64,000 nucleotides of DNA from Eucalyptus grandis (GCF_016545825.1 NC_052612.1:50389738-50453737); one strand, 5' to 3'; counted from the first letter of the stretch, positions 45,830-56,260 are shown. Numbers and translations are program-made. Notes: generated from the sequence alone by a model not told the origin.

Positions 45830-46336
45830 ATGTGTCACGGGTCGAAAGAAGGTCAACCCGAGAGGTTCCTCGGGTCGACCATGACTTGTCCGCGGTAAAC
45901 TTCCTGTGCTCGCTTGGGTTCCCACCAAGACTTCTCCCGGAGATTTCCAAGGTGGACATCACTGTCATTACGCCTGATTCTAGAAGTCTCCTTTCATTAA
46001 TGTCGGTAGCTGGTAGTTGAATATTTATGTCGATAGTTGAGGTGGTGGGATCTCGTCCGCCGATAGAATTCTAGATTGATGGTTGTAATCCAAGGCCCTC
46101 AACTATAAAAGGGGTGTCCTCCTTCATTTGTAAGCATCCACTACTTCCACAATATAAAGTTTCTATCTTTCCAGAGCTCTTCTCTCTAGATTCTTTCTCT
46201 CTCTACGATCCGGGTAAGGTGAGCGAGTGAGCGTTCGATCGAGCAAGGCTTGGCTTAGGTGCTTCGGCGATCCAATCTGATCCTTAAGTGCCCGAGTCGC
46301 CGCGTGGTCACGATCCCAATCGATTGGCCCCTGACA
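45830..46336 (+). repeat. Gypsy-type 5' LTR
   Basis: ATGTGTCACGGGTCGAAAGA to CCCCTGACA. It carries an extra TG relative to the 3' LTR start (ATGTCATGAG). A TATAAAA box is at 46104-46110. Differences from the 3' LTR are mostly C/T and G/A transitions. Confidence 0.9.
46104..46110 (+). promoter_or_regulatory. LTR TATA box
   Basis: TATAAAA in CAACTATAAAAGGGG; matched by TATAAAAA at 48738-48745 in the 3' LTR. Likely core promoter of the element. Confidence 0.65.
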
Positions 46337-46338
46337 AG

Positions 46339-46350
46339 TGGTATCAGAGC
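46339..46350 (+). other. Primer-binding site (initiator Met tRNA)
   Basis: TGGTATCAGAGC, a perfect match to the complement of the 3' end of plant initiator-Met tRNA, two bases after the LTR end. Confidence 0.9.
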
Positions 46351-46401
46351 AAAAGAGAGATCCGTTTCCAAGAGATTGAAGAGCGCCAACTGTTTGAGAG
46401 A

Positions 46402-47660
46402 ATGTCAAGCCAAGAAGCGGCTATAGTTGGAGAGGCCAGGCAAGTCAAAGAGACCTACGGCCGATCAAAGAAGAGGGAGACCTCGATGGATGCTGCGGCT
46501 ACGTTTGATGAGAAGATCGGGAAGGTCCGGAGTGCCATGCTCGAACTCATGGAAGGTCTTGACGATGTGCGAGACCGGATCATGGAGGTTGAGGGCTCGC
46601 TTCGTGAAGACTTCACGACCGGCATTAACCAAGCCACGGCTCCATTGTTCGACAAGGATGAAGCTCTCAAAGCATCGATCGATGGTTTGAACGAGCATGT
46701 CCAAGTGATCGAAGAGGTAAGTCTGTGTAGGGAAGAGGTCGAAGCCATGAAGGCGGAGATCCAAGAGCTCAAGACCAAGCTCACCCTATGCAAACTTAGC
46801 ATCACGAACGGTGCAGTGCCTACTCAAGCGATGCCCAAAATTGAGGTGTCGAAACCAAAGGAGTTCAAAGGCAACCAATCCGCCTAAGAGGTGGACAACT
46901 TCGTGTGGAGCATGGAGCAATACTTTGGTGCTGTCAACATCCGAGACGAGTCGATCAAGGTATGAACCGCTTCCATGTTCCTTATTGATATGGCAATGCT
47001 GTGGTGGTGCAATAGGTGCGACGAGATTAGACGTGGCGCTGATCCCGTGAGCTCGTGGGATGACTTCGTGAGGGAGTTTCGCGACTACTTTTTCCCCGAG
47101 TTCGCTCAACAAGAAGCTCGTAGCATGCTTTATTGCCTCGAGCAAAGAGGCGCGATCCGAGAGTATGTGAAGGAGTTCGCGGAGCTCAAACTCCAAATTC
47201 GCAACCTAAGTGAAGAGGAGGCTTTCGGAGTGTTCATGGATGGATTGAAGCCATGGGCACAACTCGAGTTGAAGCAGCGGGATGTGAGTAGCCTTGCGAG
47301 GGCACTAAGCATGGCCGAGTCTCTCGTCGACCTCACCAAGGTTGAGCCGAGGAACAACCGAGCAAGAGATTGGAGGTTGAATCGACCCGAAGACGACACG
47401 AGAAGCACTTCCCGAGGCACGCATGATCAAGGCGGCTGAGCCAAAACATGGGGAGAAGGGACTTCTAAGCCGTCCTTCCAAAGGGGTTGACCGTTGACGG
47501 ACTACGCGAGTAAGTTCAATCAACCTCTGCCCTCTCCTTGCTTTATTTGCAAAGGTCCACACTGGACCCAAAAGTGCTCGAAGAGGGGTCGCATCAACGC
47601 CCTCCTAGCCATCGAAGAGGTGGAGGAGGAGCCCAAAGAAGAAAGGCGACAAATCCGACT
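46402..47660 (+). pseudogene. Gypsy-type gag with CCHC knuckle, interrupted by stops
   Basis: ATG at 46402 (MSSQEAAIVGEARQ) is preferred over the upstream in-frame ATG at 46288, which lies in the LTR. An alpha-helical, Glu-rich N-terminal part reaches KPKEFKGNQSA. In the same frame follow a TAA (46885), a TGA (46963), the retrotransposon gag core WDDFVREFRDYFFPEFAQQE, YCLEQRGAIREYVKEFAELK and VFMDGLKPWAQLEL, a TGA (47437) and a TGA (about 47488). Then CFICKGPHWTQKC (47538 on), a CX2CX3HX4C knuckle. No frameshift occurs over about 1.2 kb; only four point stops. Stops look like CpG-type or single-base changes, so gag was intact recently relative to other elements here. Confidence 0.85.
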
Positions 47661-47696
47661 TGGAGGTGTTAGACGATCAATTCCGTCCAAGCTCGA

Positions 47697-48463
47697 TTGC
47701 CATCCAAAGAAAAAGCTGCGTCGAACTCAGAAATGTTCTTCGTGGAGGTCGACGTGTGCGACCGAACACTCTTCGCCTTGGTCGACACGGGAGCATCGAA
47801 CATGTTCATGTCGACCGAAGTAGCGAAGGCCCTAAAGCTTCGTGTGGAGCCAACCGGAAATACCTTCAAGCCAATCAACTCGGAGGGTGTCCATGGCGTA
47901 GGAGCAACTTCAGATGTGGACATCAAGATTGGCGGATGGAAGGGTAAAATGGATTTCGAGGTAATTCCTCTCGACGATTATGATCTCATCCTTGGTATTC
48001 AATTCTTCGATAGCGTGAGAGCCATGATCGACATGAGGACCAAGTGCATTGTGATCCTTGACCTACAATACCCGACGACGATCCCCATGATCAAATGGGT
48101 GGTCGACACCAAGACCATCGCCTCGATCCGACGCCTCGACAAGAACTTGAAGTCTGTGAAGCGACTAAACAATCTGGCTGAGGTGAAGCCGAAAGTAGAG
48201 TTGGATCCTACTCCAACACACGCCATGCCCATCCAAGTGCTCTTCCCCGAAGTTGAGTGCTCGCCACATGCTCCGTCCAAGCCGAAGATGGAGCCCCGTG
48301 CCAAGTCTGATTTCATCGTTGAAGGTTGCGGTCCTTCGTTCGTGAGCGTCCGAGCGAAGCAAAACAAGAACAAGAAAGCTCGTGCCAAAGCCCGTGCTCG
48401 TGCCAAGAAGGCCGACTGTCAAGCTATGAGCGACGAGGACGTCACTCGATTGAGTGGGGGAGA
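47697..48463 (+). pseudogene. Retropepsin domain and basic C-terminal tail
   Basis: Open frame with FFVEVDVCDRTLFALVDTGA then SNMFMSTEVAKALKL (DTGA catalytic motif intact, about 47785) and VIPLDDYDLILGIQFFDSV (the hydrophobic-GxxF flap end). This is an aspartic protease of the gypsy type that would process Gag. After it comes a spacer, then a Lys/Arg/Ala repeat tail (NKKARAKARARAKKA, about 48370). The frame has no stop before the LTR and runs 148 bases into it (to 48611). It is in a different frame from gag; two shifts at about 47640-47700 separate them. No RT follows. Confidence 0.85.
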
Positions 48464-48971
48464 ATGTCATGAGTCGAAAGAAGGTCGACCCGAGAGGTTC
48501 CCCGGGGTCGACCATGACTCGTCCGTGGTAAACTTCCTGTGCTTGCTCGGGTTCCCACCAAGACTTCTCCCAGAGATTCCCAAGGGTGGACATCACCGTC
48601 ATTACGCCTGATTCTAGAAGTTTCATTTCATTAATGTCGGTAGCTGGTAGTTGAATATTTATGTTGATAGTTGAGGTGGTGCGATCTCGTCCGCCGATAG
48701 AATTCTAGATCGATGGTTGTAATCCGAGGCCCTCAACTATAAAAAGGGGTGTCCTCCTTCATTTGTAAGCATCCACTACTTCCGCAATATAAAGCTTCTA
48801 TCTTTCCAGAGTTCTTCTCTCTAGATTCTTTCTCTTTCTACGATCCGTGTGAGGTGAGTGAGTGAGCGTTCGATCAAGCAAGGCTTGGCTTAGGCGCTTC
48901 GGTGATTCAGTCCGATCCTAAAGTGCCCGAGTCACTGCGCGGTCACGATCCCAATCGATTGGCCCATGACA
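48464..48971 (+). repeat. Gypsy-type 3' LTR
   Basis: Preceded by the purine tract GAGTGGGGGAGA (48451-48462). ATGTCATGAGTCGAAAG to GGCCCATGACA. Partner of 45830-46336. Confidence 0.9.
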
Positions 48972-48995
48972 CATGCCTCAGTTAGTGTTGTTCCT
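48972..48995. repeat. Unit B, copy 2 (between two insertions)
   Basis: CATGCCTCAGTTAGTGTTGT then TCCT continues unit B (compare 39297 on). Bounded on the left by the gypsy element and on the right by a solo LTR. Confidence 0.75.
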
Positions 48996-49437
48996 TGTTG
49001 GAAAACAGATTCCCTTAAACGACAATCCAATACTCAATCGAATGCCGAAAAACGAATGCAGAAAAAAACAAGCCCATAAAACATGTTACATCGATCATAA
49101 GGTATATTACGGAGTCGAACGTACCTTGTCTTTCACAGATTAAACACCGTACACATATTAAATACCGTGCAGTTTGATGAGGAATTCTGATACTGTACTG
49201 TACTTTTTGGGAGAAACTTTGAGAAACTAAGAGAGCGTGAAATAGAGAGGAACTGTATTCTCTCCTTTTCACAGATTATGTAACTTCTTCAAAAAAATAA
49301 AATAATCAACTGATTAGATTTTATTTATTTTTATTCAAAAAATCCCCATTTTCTTTTATCTACAGTAACCGCCTCTTCTTCTATGGGCCCTTCATTTATG
49401 GGCTGGGTTTTTAGGCCCAACATGGGTGGACCCATCA
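48996..49437 (+). mobile_element. Solo LTR
   Basis: TGTTGGAAAACAGATTCCC to GGGTGGACCCATCA, flanked by a perfect TTCCT duplication (48991-48995 and 49438-49442). Unit B copies at about 39317 and 49709 lack it and read gttgttcc-(t)-gaaaatgagaccg straight through. 442 bp with TG...CA ends, no internal domain and no partner in the window. Produced by recombination between two LTRs of a former element. Confidence 0.85.
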
Positions 49438-50215
49438 TTCCTAAAAATGAGACCGAGGTTTTGTTTGTTTCCATGAAAACATGTCATGGATCTATTTGAA
49501 ATATTTTCATCTCACTTGGGAACCCCGTTGCTCGGGGTTTTGCTTAAAATGGAGCCGAAACGGAAACTGGGTCGGTCTCGTGCCTTTTGTCGAGTTTGAG
49601 CGTCACTTGCTGCTTTCTTTTGAGTCTGGGCACGAGCTTGAGTCCAGAATGGGCTTATGACCTCTTTTTAGTCTGTGCTCATCACATGCTTGATGTAATG
49701 CCTTAGTGTTGTTCCTGAAAATGAGACCGAGGTTTTGTTTGTTTCCGTGAAAGCATGTCATAGATCTGTTTGAAATATTTACATCTCACTTGAGGTGTCC
49801 GCCGATTGATGTAGGACGAACACAACACTGAAATGTCCGTTCATCGGAATGCTATATCACTTTTAGTTGAACGCTAAAGACTTGCTCGATGAAATGTTTA
49901 TGAGGGAATTGTTTAAGAAATGGCTTATATTTTTTTTGCTTGAATCCGAAGGTACGTCTAGATGCGGTTGGTTCGGTCATTACTTGTTAAGCTTGATTTT
50001 CATGAACAATGAAAGTCACTGCATCTTGCGTTTCAAGGGGTGACCGGCATGATGGGCCAGTTTAATATGGTTTTGGGCCGGCCCAAATACGGAGCTTGGG
50101 CTTGGCTCAAGTGGGAATTGGGCTGAAGCCTTTTTACCTTTAGTGACTTAGGCTGAGCCAATTAGATAGGTGGGCTTTAGAGAATTAGGTTTAGGTGTAG
50201 CTTAGGGGTTTGGTC
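49438..50215. repeat. Unit B, end of copy 2 and copy 3
   Basis: 49438-49518 ends copy 2 (TTTGAAATATTTTCATCTCA). At 49519 GGGAACCCCGTTGCTCGGGG restarts the unit, giving a partial tandem duplication. Copy 3 then follows 39117-39747 and 40516-40570 collinearly, with the Harbinger MITE missing at about 50148. Palindromic TGGGCCAG...GGGCCGGCCCA words recur at 50050-50080. Confidence 0.75.
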
Positions 50216-50229
50216 GGACCGGGCTTGGT

Positions 50230-51030
50230 AGCTCGGTGAAACCCGGGTCCGATTTTCTTTATTGAGAATTATTAAAAAAAATTAACTTTTAAAAAATTCG
50301 ATTTTTTTTTTTTTCTAAAATTTAGGAAAAGGTTTTGAAATTAGATCTTGAGTAGTTTTTCTAGAATTTAATGTCAATTCTAGTTTAGAATTAGTTTAAT
50401 TTGTCCTAAATTATAATTCACATAATTTTGATAAACATCTTAGAGTTAGCATAGTCTAAAAAAATGTGAAAATCTTTGGACAAAAATTCAACCCAATTTG
50501 AACAAAGCACATAGGGCTTTACAATAGGGTATTCGGTGCTCTTAGAGGCCATCGTTAGAGTGCTATTTGTGCATTTCAATTATGATTTTACTTGATTGCG
50601 CTTTTTCAATATATTGATTGTTATTATTCTTTTAAGCGTGGTTAGGATGAATCTTTGGCATTGCATGAACACTTATCGGATGAGAACCTTAGACTCATGA
50701 TTAGTGAAAAGAACAAATGAGCACGTTAGTTGATAAACAATTAAATATAGGTACCGAAAGGATGCCGGTTAGATGTCTAGTTATGTAGAAGGTGAGATAT
50801 ACTTCCTTGCTTCACTTAGTTTCTAATTGATCCAAATTGACTAATGGTGAGTCCTTATACAAAATACACAAAGTCAATTAATTAAAAAAAAATTGAGTTT
50901 TTCAACATCACATGGATAAGGGCTTGAGAGAGTTCGTGCCTAATCGAGAGCTGTTGGCCCATCTCTTAGGGAATATCCGTAGATTTATATGTCTTTTCCT
51001 CTCTGATGGAAAAAATAGGTTGCGACAATT
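50230..51030 (+). repeat. Degenerate LTR-family fragment
   Basis: Shares ordered blocks with 19540-20310 (AGGGCTTTACAATAGGGT, ATAGGTACCGAAAGG, AATTAATTAAA, AGGGCTTGAGAGAGTT, TAGGTTGCGACA). Same orientation as that copy. No coding domain. Confidence 0.5.
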
Positions 51031-51714
51031 GCTGCTCAGACCACATCTCCCTCAAGGATTGCAAGATCCACAACGGCATGGGACTTGAGCTATATTACAA
51101 TCGATCCATCCCTTGCCGTCCATGTCCCCTCCTTCCACTCTGGTGAATTCCTCTAGTCTATGGAAGCTTAGGTTTTTGTTTTTGGAATCGTAGAAGCCAT
51201 CGCAAAGAGTGTGATCAGGTGGATGTGAGGATGATGTTTCTGCTGCTATGACTTTATTGGTGAAGATTCAGTTGTGTGCGTACGTGTGTTATAGGATCGT
51301 TTTTAGTGGTTTGTTTGATAGATGTATGTTTTTGCCGACACTATCATGGACTGCATGTTTGTCTTAATAGATTGCGATTTTTCTTATTCGGAATGAAATC
51401 AAGTGCTATGAAATCAAAGTCAAGATTGAATGTCCGAATTGGTTGGTCACGAAATGGTATCAATTTATAGAGGCAACTTTCCTCCTCTTTGATCGTATAT
51501 TTAGTGGTGCAAGTTTTTAAAGAGTAATTAGGTTTTACGATAAAAATAAACCACATCAGTATGTGTTTAGAAAGATCCATTAAATAATCCCTACCAGTTG
51601 CAGTGATTTTTGAATTATGCCGATGGAATGGCTCTATAAATAGAGCTTGATCTTCATTCATGTACATATTCTATGTTCCTCCACCAACACCTCCTTCCAC
51701 TATTGTAAAACCAT
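51031..51714. other. No gene supported
   Basis: ORFs at 51276-51470 and 51344-51667 (minus) have no motif. 51480-51665 is the inverted paralogue of 43170-43335. Confidence 0.5.
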
Positions 51715-51900
51715 TAGGGGTGATCGGGTCTAGGGTGGGTAGGGTCTCCACCTGGACCCTGTACCCTGTACTCGACCTTGTTATAATCAGTTCATTTTTT
51801 GGACCATGTACCCGACCCTGTTTATATTGGACCCGTACCCAACTCACCCTATTTTTCCAATCCGATTCCGGGGCAACCCTGTTTCCACTGGAACTTGTTT
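51715..51900 (+). mobile_element. Truncated hAT-like element (left end only)
   Basis: TAGGGGTGATCGGGTCTAGG resembles a hAT terminus (compare TAGGGGTGTGCA at 41102). It is followed by alternating GGGTC/GACCC words (accctgtaccctgtactcg and similar) that can fold back. No matching right terminus is seen before 52147. Confidence 0.45.
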
Positions 51901-52146
51901 CGCAACCTCCTGATATCCTATATGACTTCAAATTTTACATTAATATGCGAGAAAATAACATAACCTTCCTAACTTGTATTGAAACATTAAGCACTTGTAA
52001 CAAATAAATACATGAATTTTTTGACTAAATGAAAAAATTAAAGATCCATAGGACTAATTATCATAAATAAAATCATAAGACAAAACAAAAATCATAACAT
52101 TGCATAAATATTATCAACAAACATGAGTCTAATATTAGTCTTATTC

Positions 52147-53299
52147 CCAACATGTGGGATTTGTTAGTGACTAACTGAACTAATTTAGAGTTGGGAATAA
52201 AGTAAACGATTATTTACTATTGGCTAATTTATATACTCTATCAGTCATGAATTCAAAGTAAAGTTTCGCATCATTATTGGTCCACAATTTATATTAAATT
52301 AAATTTACTAGTTTAAATTTTTAAATGAATTGGTACCGATTTTACAAAATCTTTCACTTTCACTGCATTTAATATGCCATAATAGCTTTTCATGAATTAT
52401 TGCAGATTTATTTTTAAAAAAAAAAGTGTTTAGGTTTTACCGGGAAAATGAATTAATAGTAGCTTTAAAAAAAAAAAATTGGCGGCTTTAAATGACTTGG
52501 AACGTGATTACCTCGACTGCACTTAAGTGACGCACTCGGGGTATAATTCAATCATTTATATAAGTCTCATTTCAATGCCTAACGACTTTATGGGACCCTC
52601 CCTCCCTCCCTCTCCTTCCAAGTTTTGTTCAAGAAAAAACAAGAAAAATGATCTTTGAACTTTTACCAAACGTGTAATATCATTCCTAAACTTTTAATTT
52701 ATCCAATAAAGTCTCTAAATTATTGATTAATGTTCAATATAATTCTCAATTTGGTCATGTGAACTAGATATTATTTGATGATGTGAATTATTATATGCTA
52801 AAAATGAGTCAATATAACCATCTTTCTATCCATCAATTTTATATGCTTACATGAATATATTATACGAATAATCCACATGTAGCTTTTTTTTTAATCGTTT
52901 AAACTTAATGAATTGAAAGTTATATTAGTATCATTAATTTGAAGTAATCATAAGATGACATTGCACATTTTCATATAGTATAGGAACTATATTGTACGTT
53001 TACTAATAATTCATTGATCATATCGAACACGTTAAAATTTAGGGTTGAAATTGTATATCAAAGCCAAATGGAGGGACCATTTGCGTAATTTTCTCTTTCT
53101 TCAACAATTGCACACAAACGGAGGACCACACAAGCCCATGAAGAATCTAAGTAACAGTTGCATTCAGCTTTGGAGCTTTGGTCTTCAAAACAATGAGATT
53201 CGGCTCCACAACTTCGCCATCTGGCTAAGAGTATTTTCGATTCTTGCGTGGGGACCTAACGGACATTTAGAACTTGGTGGTTGCTTTGGCAAAGTAGGT
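52147..53299. repeat. Tandem-segment blocks d and e, copy 1 (left)
   Basis: Collinear with 58568-59740 and, to 52850, with 45048-45733. The (CCCT)n stretch is short here (about 52598-52615). An ORF at 53045-53359 is not preserved in the other copy. Ends at the Mutator-like element. Confidence 0.75.
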
Positions 53300-53308
53300 A
53301 AAAGTAAG

Positions 53309-54100
53309 GGGAAAAGTGTCAAAGAAATTCATAAATCCTTTATATTTGTACCAATTTAATTCTAAACATTTTATTTATGTCAATTTAGTTTTAAATCTTT
53401 TGATTTGGTGGCAACTCAATCTTTCCAGCTAATTTCGGCCAGAATTTGTTGATTGAGCGTTAGTCGGTTGATGTGGATAACTTTTAATAATATTTTAATA
53501 TTTTTTGAATTTTTGAATTTTATTTTATTTTATTTTTTTTTTTTTTCCTTCTCCTCCTCCTTTCTCCAGTCGATCGCTAGACCTTGACGACTAGTAAGAG
53601 GCAATGGCTGGTGAGGTCAAGGTCAACCTTGCCAGCCTTTGTCGAGCCTCACCGGCCATTAGCAAGGGCTTGAGCCCTTGTAGGCGCGACCTTGCGGCCT
53701 CTAAGACTGGTGAGGCTTGATAGTAGATCAGGTGAGGGCAAGCCTCACTATCTTGAACTAGCCTGACTAGAGGCATTGTCGGTGAGGGGAGCCTCATTGC
53801 CTAGTGTGAGCAGCCCTCATAGCCTCGGTGAGGACTTGAGCCTTGCTGGTGGTCGACGAGGCCGGTTGCTAGAGGAAAGGGGGAGGAGAAAAAAAAAGAA
53901 AAAAGAAAAAAAAACAAAAATATTATTAAAAGTTGTCAATGTCAATGTTGATTGTGTCATGTCAGCAGACTGGTGCGTAGTCAGCAAAATCTGACTGAAT
54001 TAGTCAAAAAGGACTGAATTGATATCAAATGAAAATATTTATGACTAAATTTGCATAAATACAAAAAATTTAGGATTTTTTTTTTTTGACAATTTTCCCT
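53309..54100. mobile_element. Mutator-like MITE with GC-rich core
   Basis: Termini GGGAAAAGTGTCAAAGAAAT and, reversed, GGGAAAATTGTCAAAAAAAA; the inverted similarity continues for about 90 bases (AATTTAGT...AAAT). A 9-bp target duplication AAAAGTAAG / AAAAGGAAG (53300-53308, 54101-54109) has one change. The unoccupied site is in the copy near 59740 (ggtaaaagcaagtgcttgc). The core (53560-53880) is GC-rich between a T-rich and an A-rich arm. No transposase. 792 bp; the 9-bp duplication and long terminal repeats fit Mutator-like elements. Confidence 0.85.
53560..53880. repeat. GC-rich core inside the Mutator-like element
   Basis: Diverged words such as GGTGAGGCTTGATAG, GCAAGGGCTTGAGCCCTTG and GGTGAGGACTTGAGCCTTGC, several palindromic. 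A pyrimidine tract (TTTTTCCTTCTCCTCC) lies to the left and a purine tract (GGAGGAGAAAAAAAAAGA) to the right. The same arrangement and related words occur in the hAT-like element core at 25971-26290. ORFs 53591-53797 and 53776-53994 are artefacts of composition. Confidence 0.65.
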
Positions 54101-54109
54101 AAAAGGAAG

Positions 54110-55240
54110 TGCTTGCACCATCGAGCGCTTCTTGGCTGTCAAAAAGGATAAACGGAGTAATTGCTTGCCATGTGCTAGGCTTAAGAAACAGTCGGACTTC
54201 CTGTGAAATCAACTAACCTGTTTATGCTCGACGATAATGTTCATGTAATTTCCTCTAGGAAGCTTTGAATTTCATTTCTGATGCAGCTTCATTCGAGTAG
54301 TTGATCTACCGATCGAACCAAATAACCAAATAGCTTTTAGTTGAAATCATAATTCAAAATTATATGACTTTTGTATTACATCCTGTCAGCTTGGGGTTTG
54401 TCTTTTGTGTCACGCGATTTCGTTTGAGTTTTGAAGCATTCTTCCTTCTTAAACTTCACGTTGCAATCTCGCTTGTTGGGATTTTTATCTAGTTGATGCT
54501 TGAAAATGTATTGGGCTTCACAGTAGCATGGTGTTGGTTCACATTTGGCCTTCATTTCCTGTGAGCAATTAAATCGGCCATATTGGAGTGTTTCTATTGT
54601 TGCCATTTTGTGATTTGTTGGTTCTTCAGTGAGGAAATTAAAACATAGTCGGGGAAAAGAATACCTTCACTTGCTAATCTTTTTTAGTTATTCATTTAAA
54701 TGTTGGCATTTTTTTTTTTACAATTTGCATGATCACCCCCCGGACAAATTTGCATTGTCCATTCATTTTTATTTTTATTTTATTTTTTTATCGTCCATTT
54801 TTTACAAGGATTATCTTTCCAAATTTTATACAGCAAGAAATGCATTTCCAATTTGAATGGTGTCAATATAAGGTAATCGCATAATACTATTGTTCTATTC
54901 CAAAAAGTATGGACGTTTCCCATACGGATAAATTTCGATGAGCGTGGTAATTTATGAGTAACTAACACATAATATCATGAAATTACCGATTTTCTTATAA
55001 TCTGCAAATGACCAATTTTTGCAATAACTTATAACTTTTATTTAACTTATTAACATGTCAAGTTTGGTACCTTTTATATGAAATAATCAACCAAAATTAG
55101 AGTGATTTACTAACTTTTGTCAAATTAAGGTCCTAACTAGTTTTGGATCGAGTTACTTACAACTTTAATGGCTGTTTTGTAATTTACTAATTATTCTATT
55201 GAGTTACCATTTTTTTTTTGTGTGTGTGTATGTTAGCAAA
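54110..55240. repeat. Tandem-segment block e, copy 1 (right)
   Basis: Collinear with 59745-60780 (GTGCTTGCACCATC, CTTGGCTGTCAAAA, TATTAACATGTC, GGATCGAGTTACTTAC). It contains the candidate short ORF described separately. Confidence 0.75.
54376..54606 (-). CDS. Candidate small cysteine-rich ORF (76 aa), unrecognised
   Basis: Minus-strand ORF starting MATIETLQYGRFNCSQEMKA, with six Cys (positions 14, 22, 27, 29, 48, 57) and many Lys in the second half. No signal peptide or transmembrane segment is visible, and I do not recognise a family. It is listed because the tandem copy near 60089-60220 preserves the first 40 residues well (MATTETLQYGRF, then CEPTP-YCEAQ and FKHQLDK), although that copy has a stop. 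Flanking sequence is also duplicated, so conservation may merely reflect recent duplication. It could be an exon, a gene relic or a chance ORF. Confidence 0.25.
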   Translation of the reverse strand: MATIETLQYGRFNCSQEMKAKCEPTPCYCEAQYIFKHQLDKNPNKRDCNVKFKKEECFKTQTKSRDTKDKPQADRM

Positions 55241-55244
55241 CTTT

Positions 55245-56260
55245 AACATGCAACTTAATTCCCTTAAGAGTCGCTGCTAATCTATCACGGGTCGGTTAGA
55301 GACCCAAGGGAGAACATTTTACTACTGCCAATAAGAGATTCATGGATTCGGGGGCTTCGTTACACTAGATAAATCTAATGACCTTCTGGTATTTTCTCTC
55401 TTTATTTCAAAAATAATTTGCATGCAGTCTTGTTCAATTTCAACCTTAATCCACTAACATGTAGGAAATGATTAAGTAAGAAATGATCATGCGAGTGTGT
55501 AAACATGATTTTTTTTTTTTTTTGATAACCGAGGATCCGCAACGTCCTCTTATGGGGTCACCCATCCCTAGTAGTGTCTCGGCTTAGCACATCCGGGCTC
55601 GCGTCAATACCTCGGGGGGACTAGCACATGACCCTAACACCATGACCCCTCATTTACAACGCTAGCAACTGCGGGTTTCTAACTCTCGACCTCGGCGATG
55701 AGGGAGGGACTCTCAATCAATGCAGCTGCCCACGGTTGGGTGCGTAAACATGAATTTGATACTCAATAAATCAAAGGGTGAGGAACCTCAATGTGTGATG
55801 CAAAGCAAAAGTGAAGCTTCATTATCATCCAATGCACCTAGTTTTTCTGCAAAATATTAACAAAAGGCCAAAGAATGCATGCATGCCCTAGACATGATTT
55901 CTAAATGCAATGACAGTTATTTTTGGGTTATTGCTCTTTATGCAAACTAAACTATATGCAGTGCATGAGATGCAATTTTAATCTAGATTATGTTTACACG
56001 AATTCCAACTTGAATTTATGATATATAACATGAGCTTGTATTAATGATATATGCCCTGGTGGCGCGGACACAGCGACGACCGAAACGACTACCGAGAACA
56101 GCATGCGATGACCAGCGACGCAAAGCCGAGAAAACTCTTCGGGCGTGAGGAGGTTTTGTGACTTCATCCCGTCTCCTCTCTCGGGTAAGGTGAGCGTTTG
56201 TATGTCTGATTGTTTGCCTGTTAGAGCCGAGACCTACCTTCACGCGTGTCCTTATAAAAT
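55245..56260 (-). repeat. Degenerate LTR-family fragment, minus copy 1
   Basis: Reverse-complement relative of 19540-20310 and 50230-51030, collinear with 60985-61735 (AACATGCAAYTYRATTCCCTT, TTAGAGACCCAAG, GGTGGCGCGGAYACAGCGAC). A SINE interrupts it at 55509-55739. The ORF at 56016-56243 (minus) is partly kept at 61456-61671, but this follows from shared LTR-like sequence and no protein motif is visible. Confidence 0.5.
55509..55739 (-). mobile_element. tRNA-derived SINE
   Basis: On the minus strand it runs from 55739 to a 15-base poly(A) (T run 55509-55523). Target duplication GTGTGTAAACATGA / GTGCGTAAACATGA (55495-55508, 55740-55753). The unoccupied site is in the copy near 61215 (agaaataaacatgaatttg). 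Read on the minus strand, the 5' part has AGCTGCATTGATTGAGAG (A-box-like) and, about 33 bases later, GGTCGAGAGTTAGAAACCC (B-box-like), a degenerate polymerase III promoter. The tail ends GGTTATC before the A run. 231 bp. Confidence 0.85.

Larger units (their letters stand above)
45830..48971 (+). mobile_element. Gag-protease-only Ty3/gypsy-type element (non-autonomous)
   Basis: Two ~507-bp LTRs (45830-46336, 48464-48971) enclose only 2127 bp. CATGC flanks both sides (45825-45829, 48972-48976). After the 5' LTR come the primer-binding site, a gag frame with a zinc knuckle and an aspartic protease, then a Lys/Arg-rich tail and a purine tract directly before the 3' LTR. Reverse transcriptase, RNase H and integrase are absent, with no trace of them between protease and LTR. 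The structure resembles the non-autonomous elements described as TR-GAG, here with protease added. LTR divergence by eye is about 35 substitutions, so the insertion is older than the Sirevirus-like one. Confidence 0.85.

Noticed and set aside
46163..47571. Several minus-strand ORFs opposite the gypsy gag (for example 46786-47196)
   Set aside because: They are antisense shadows of gag, which has clear domain motifs on the plus strand.
48165..48626. 153-aa minus-strand ORF
   Set aside because: Antisense to the protease tail and LTR; no motif.
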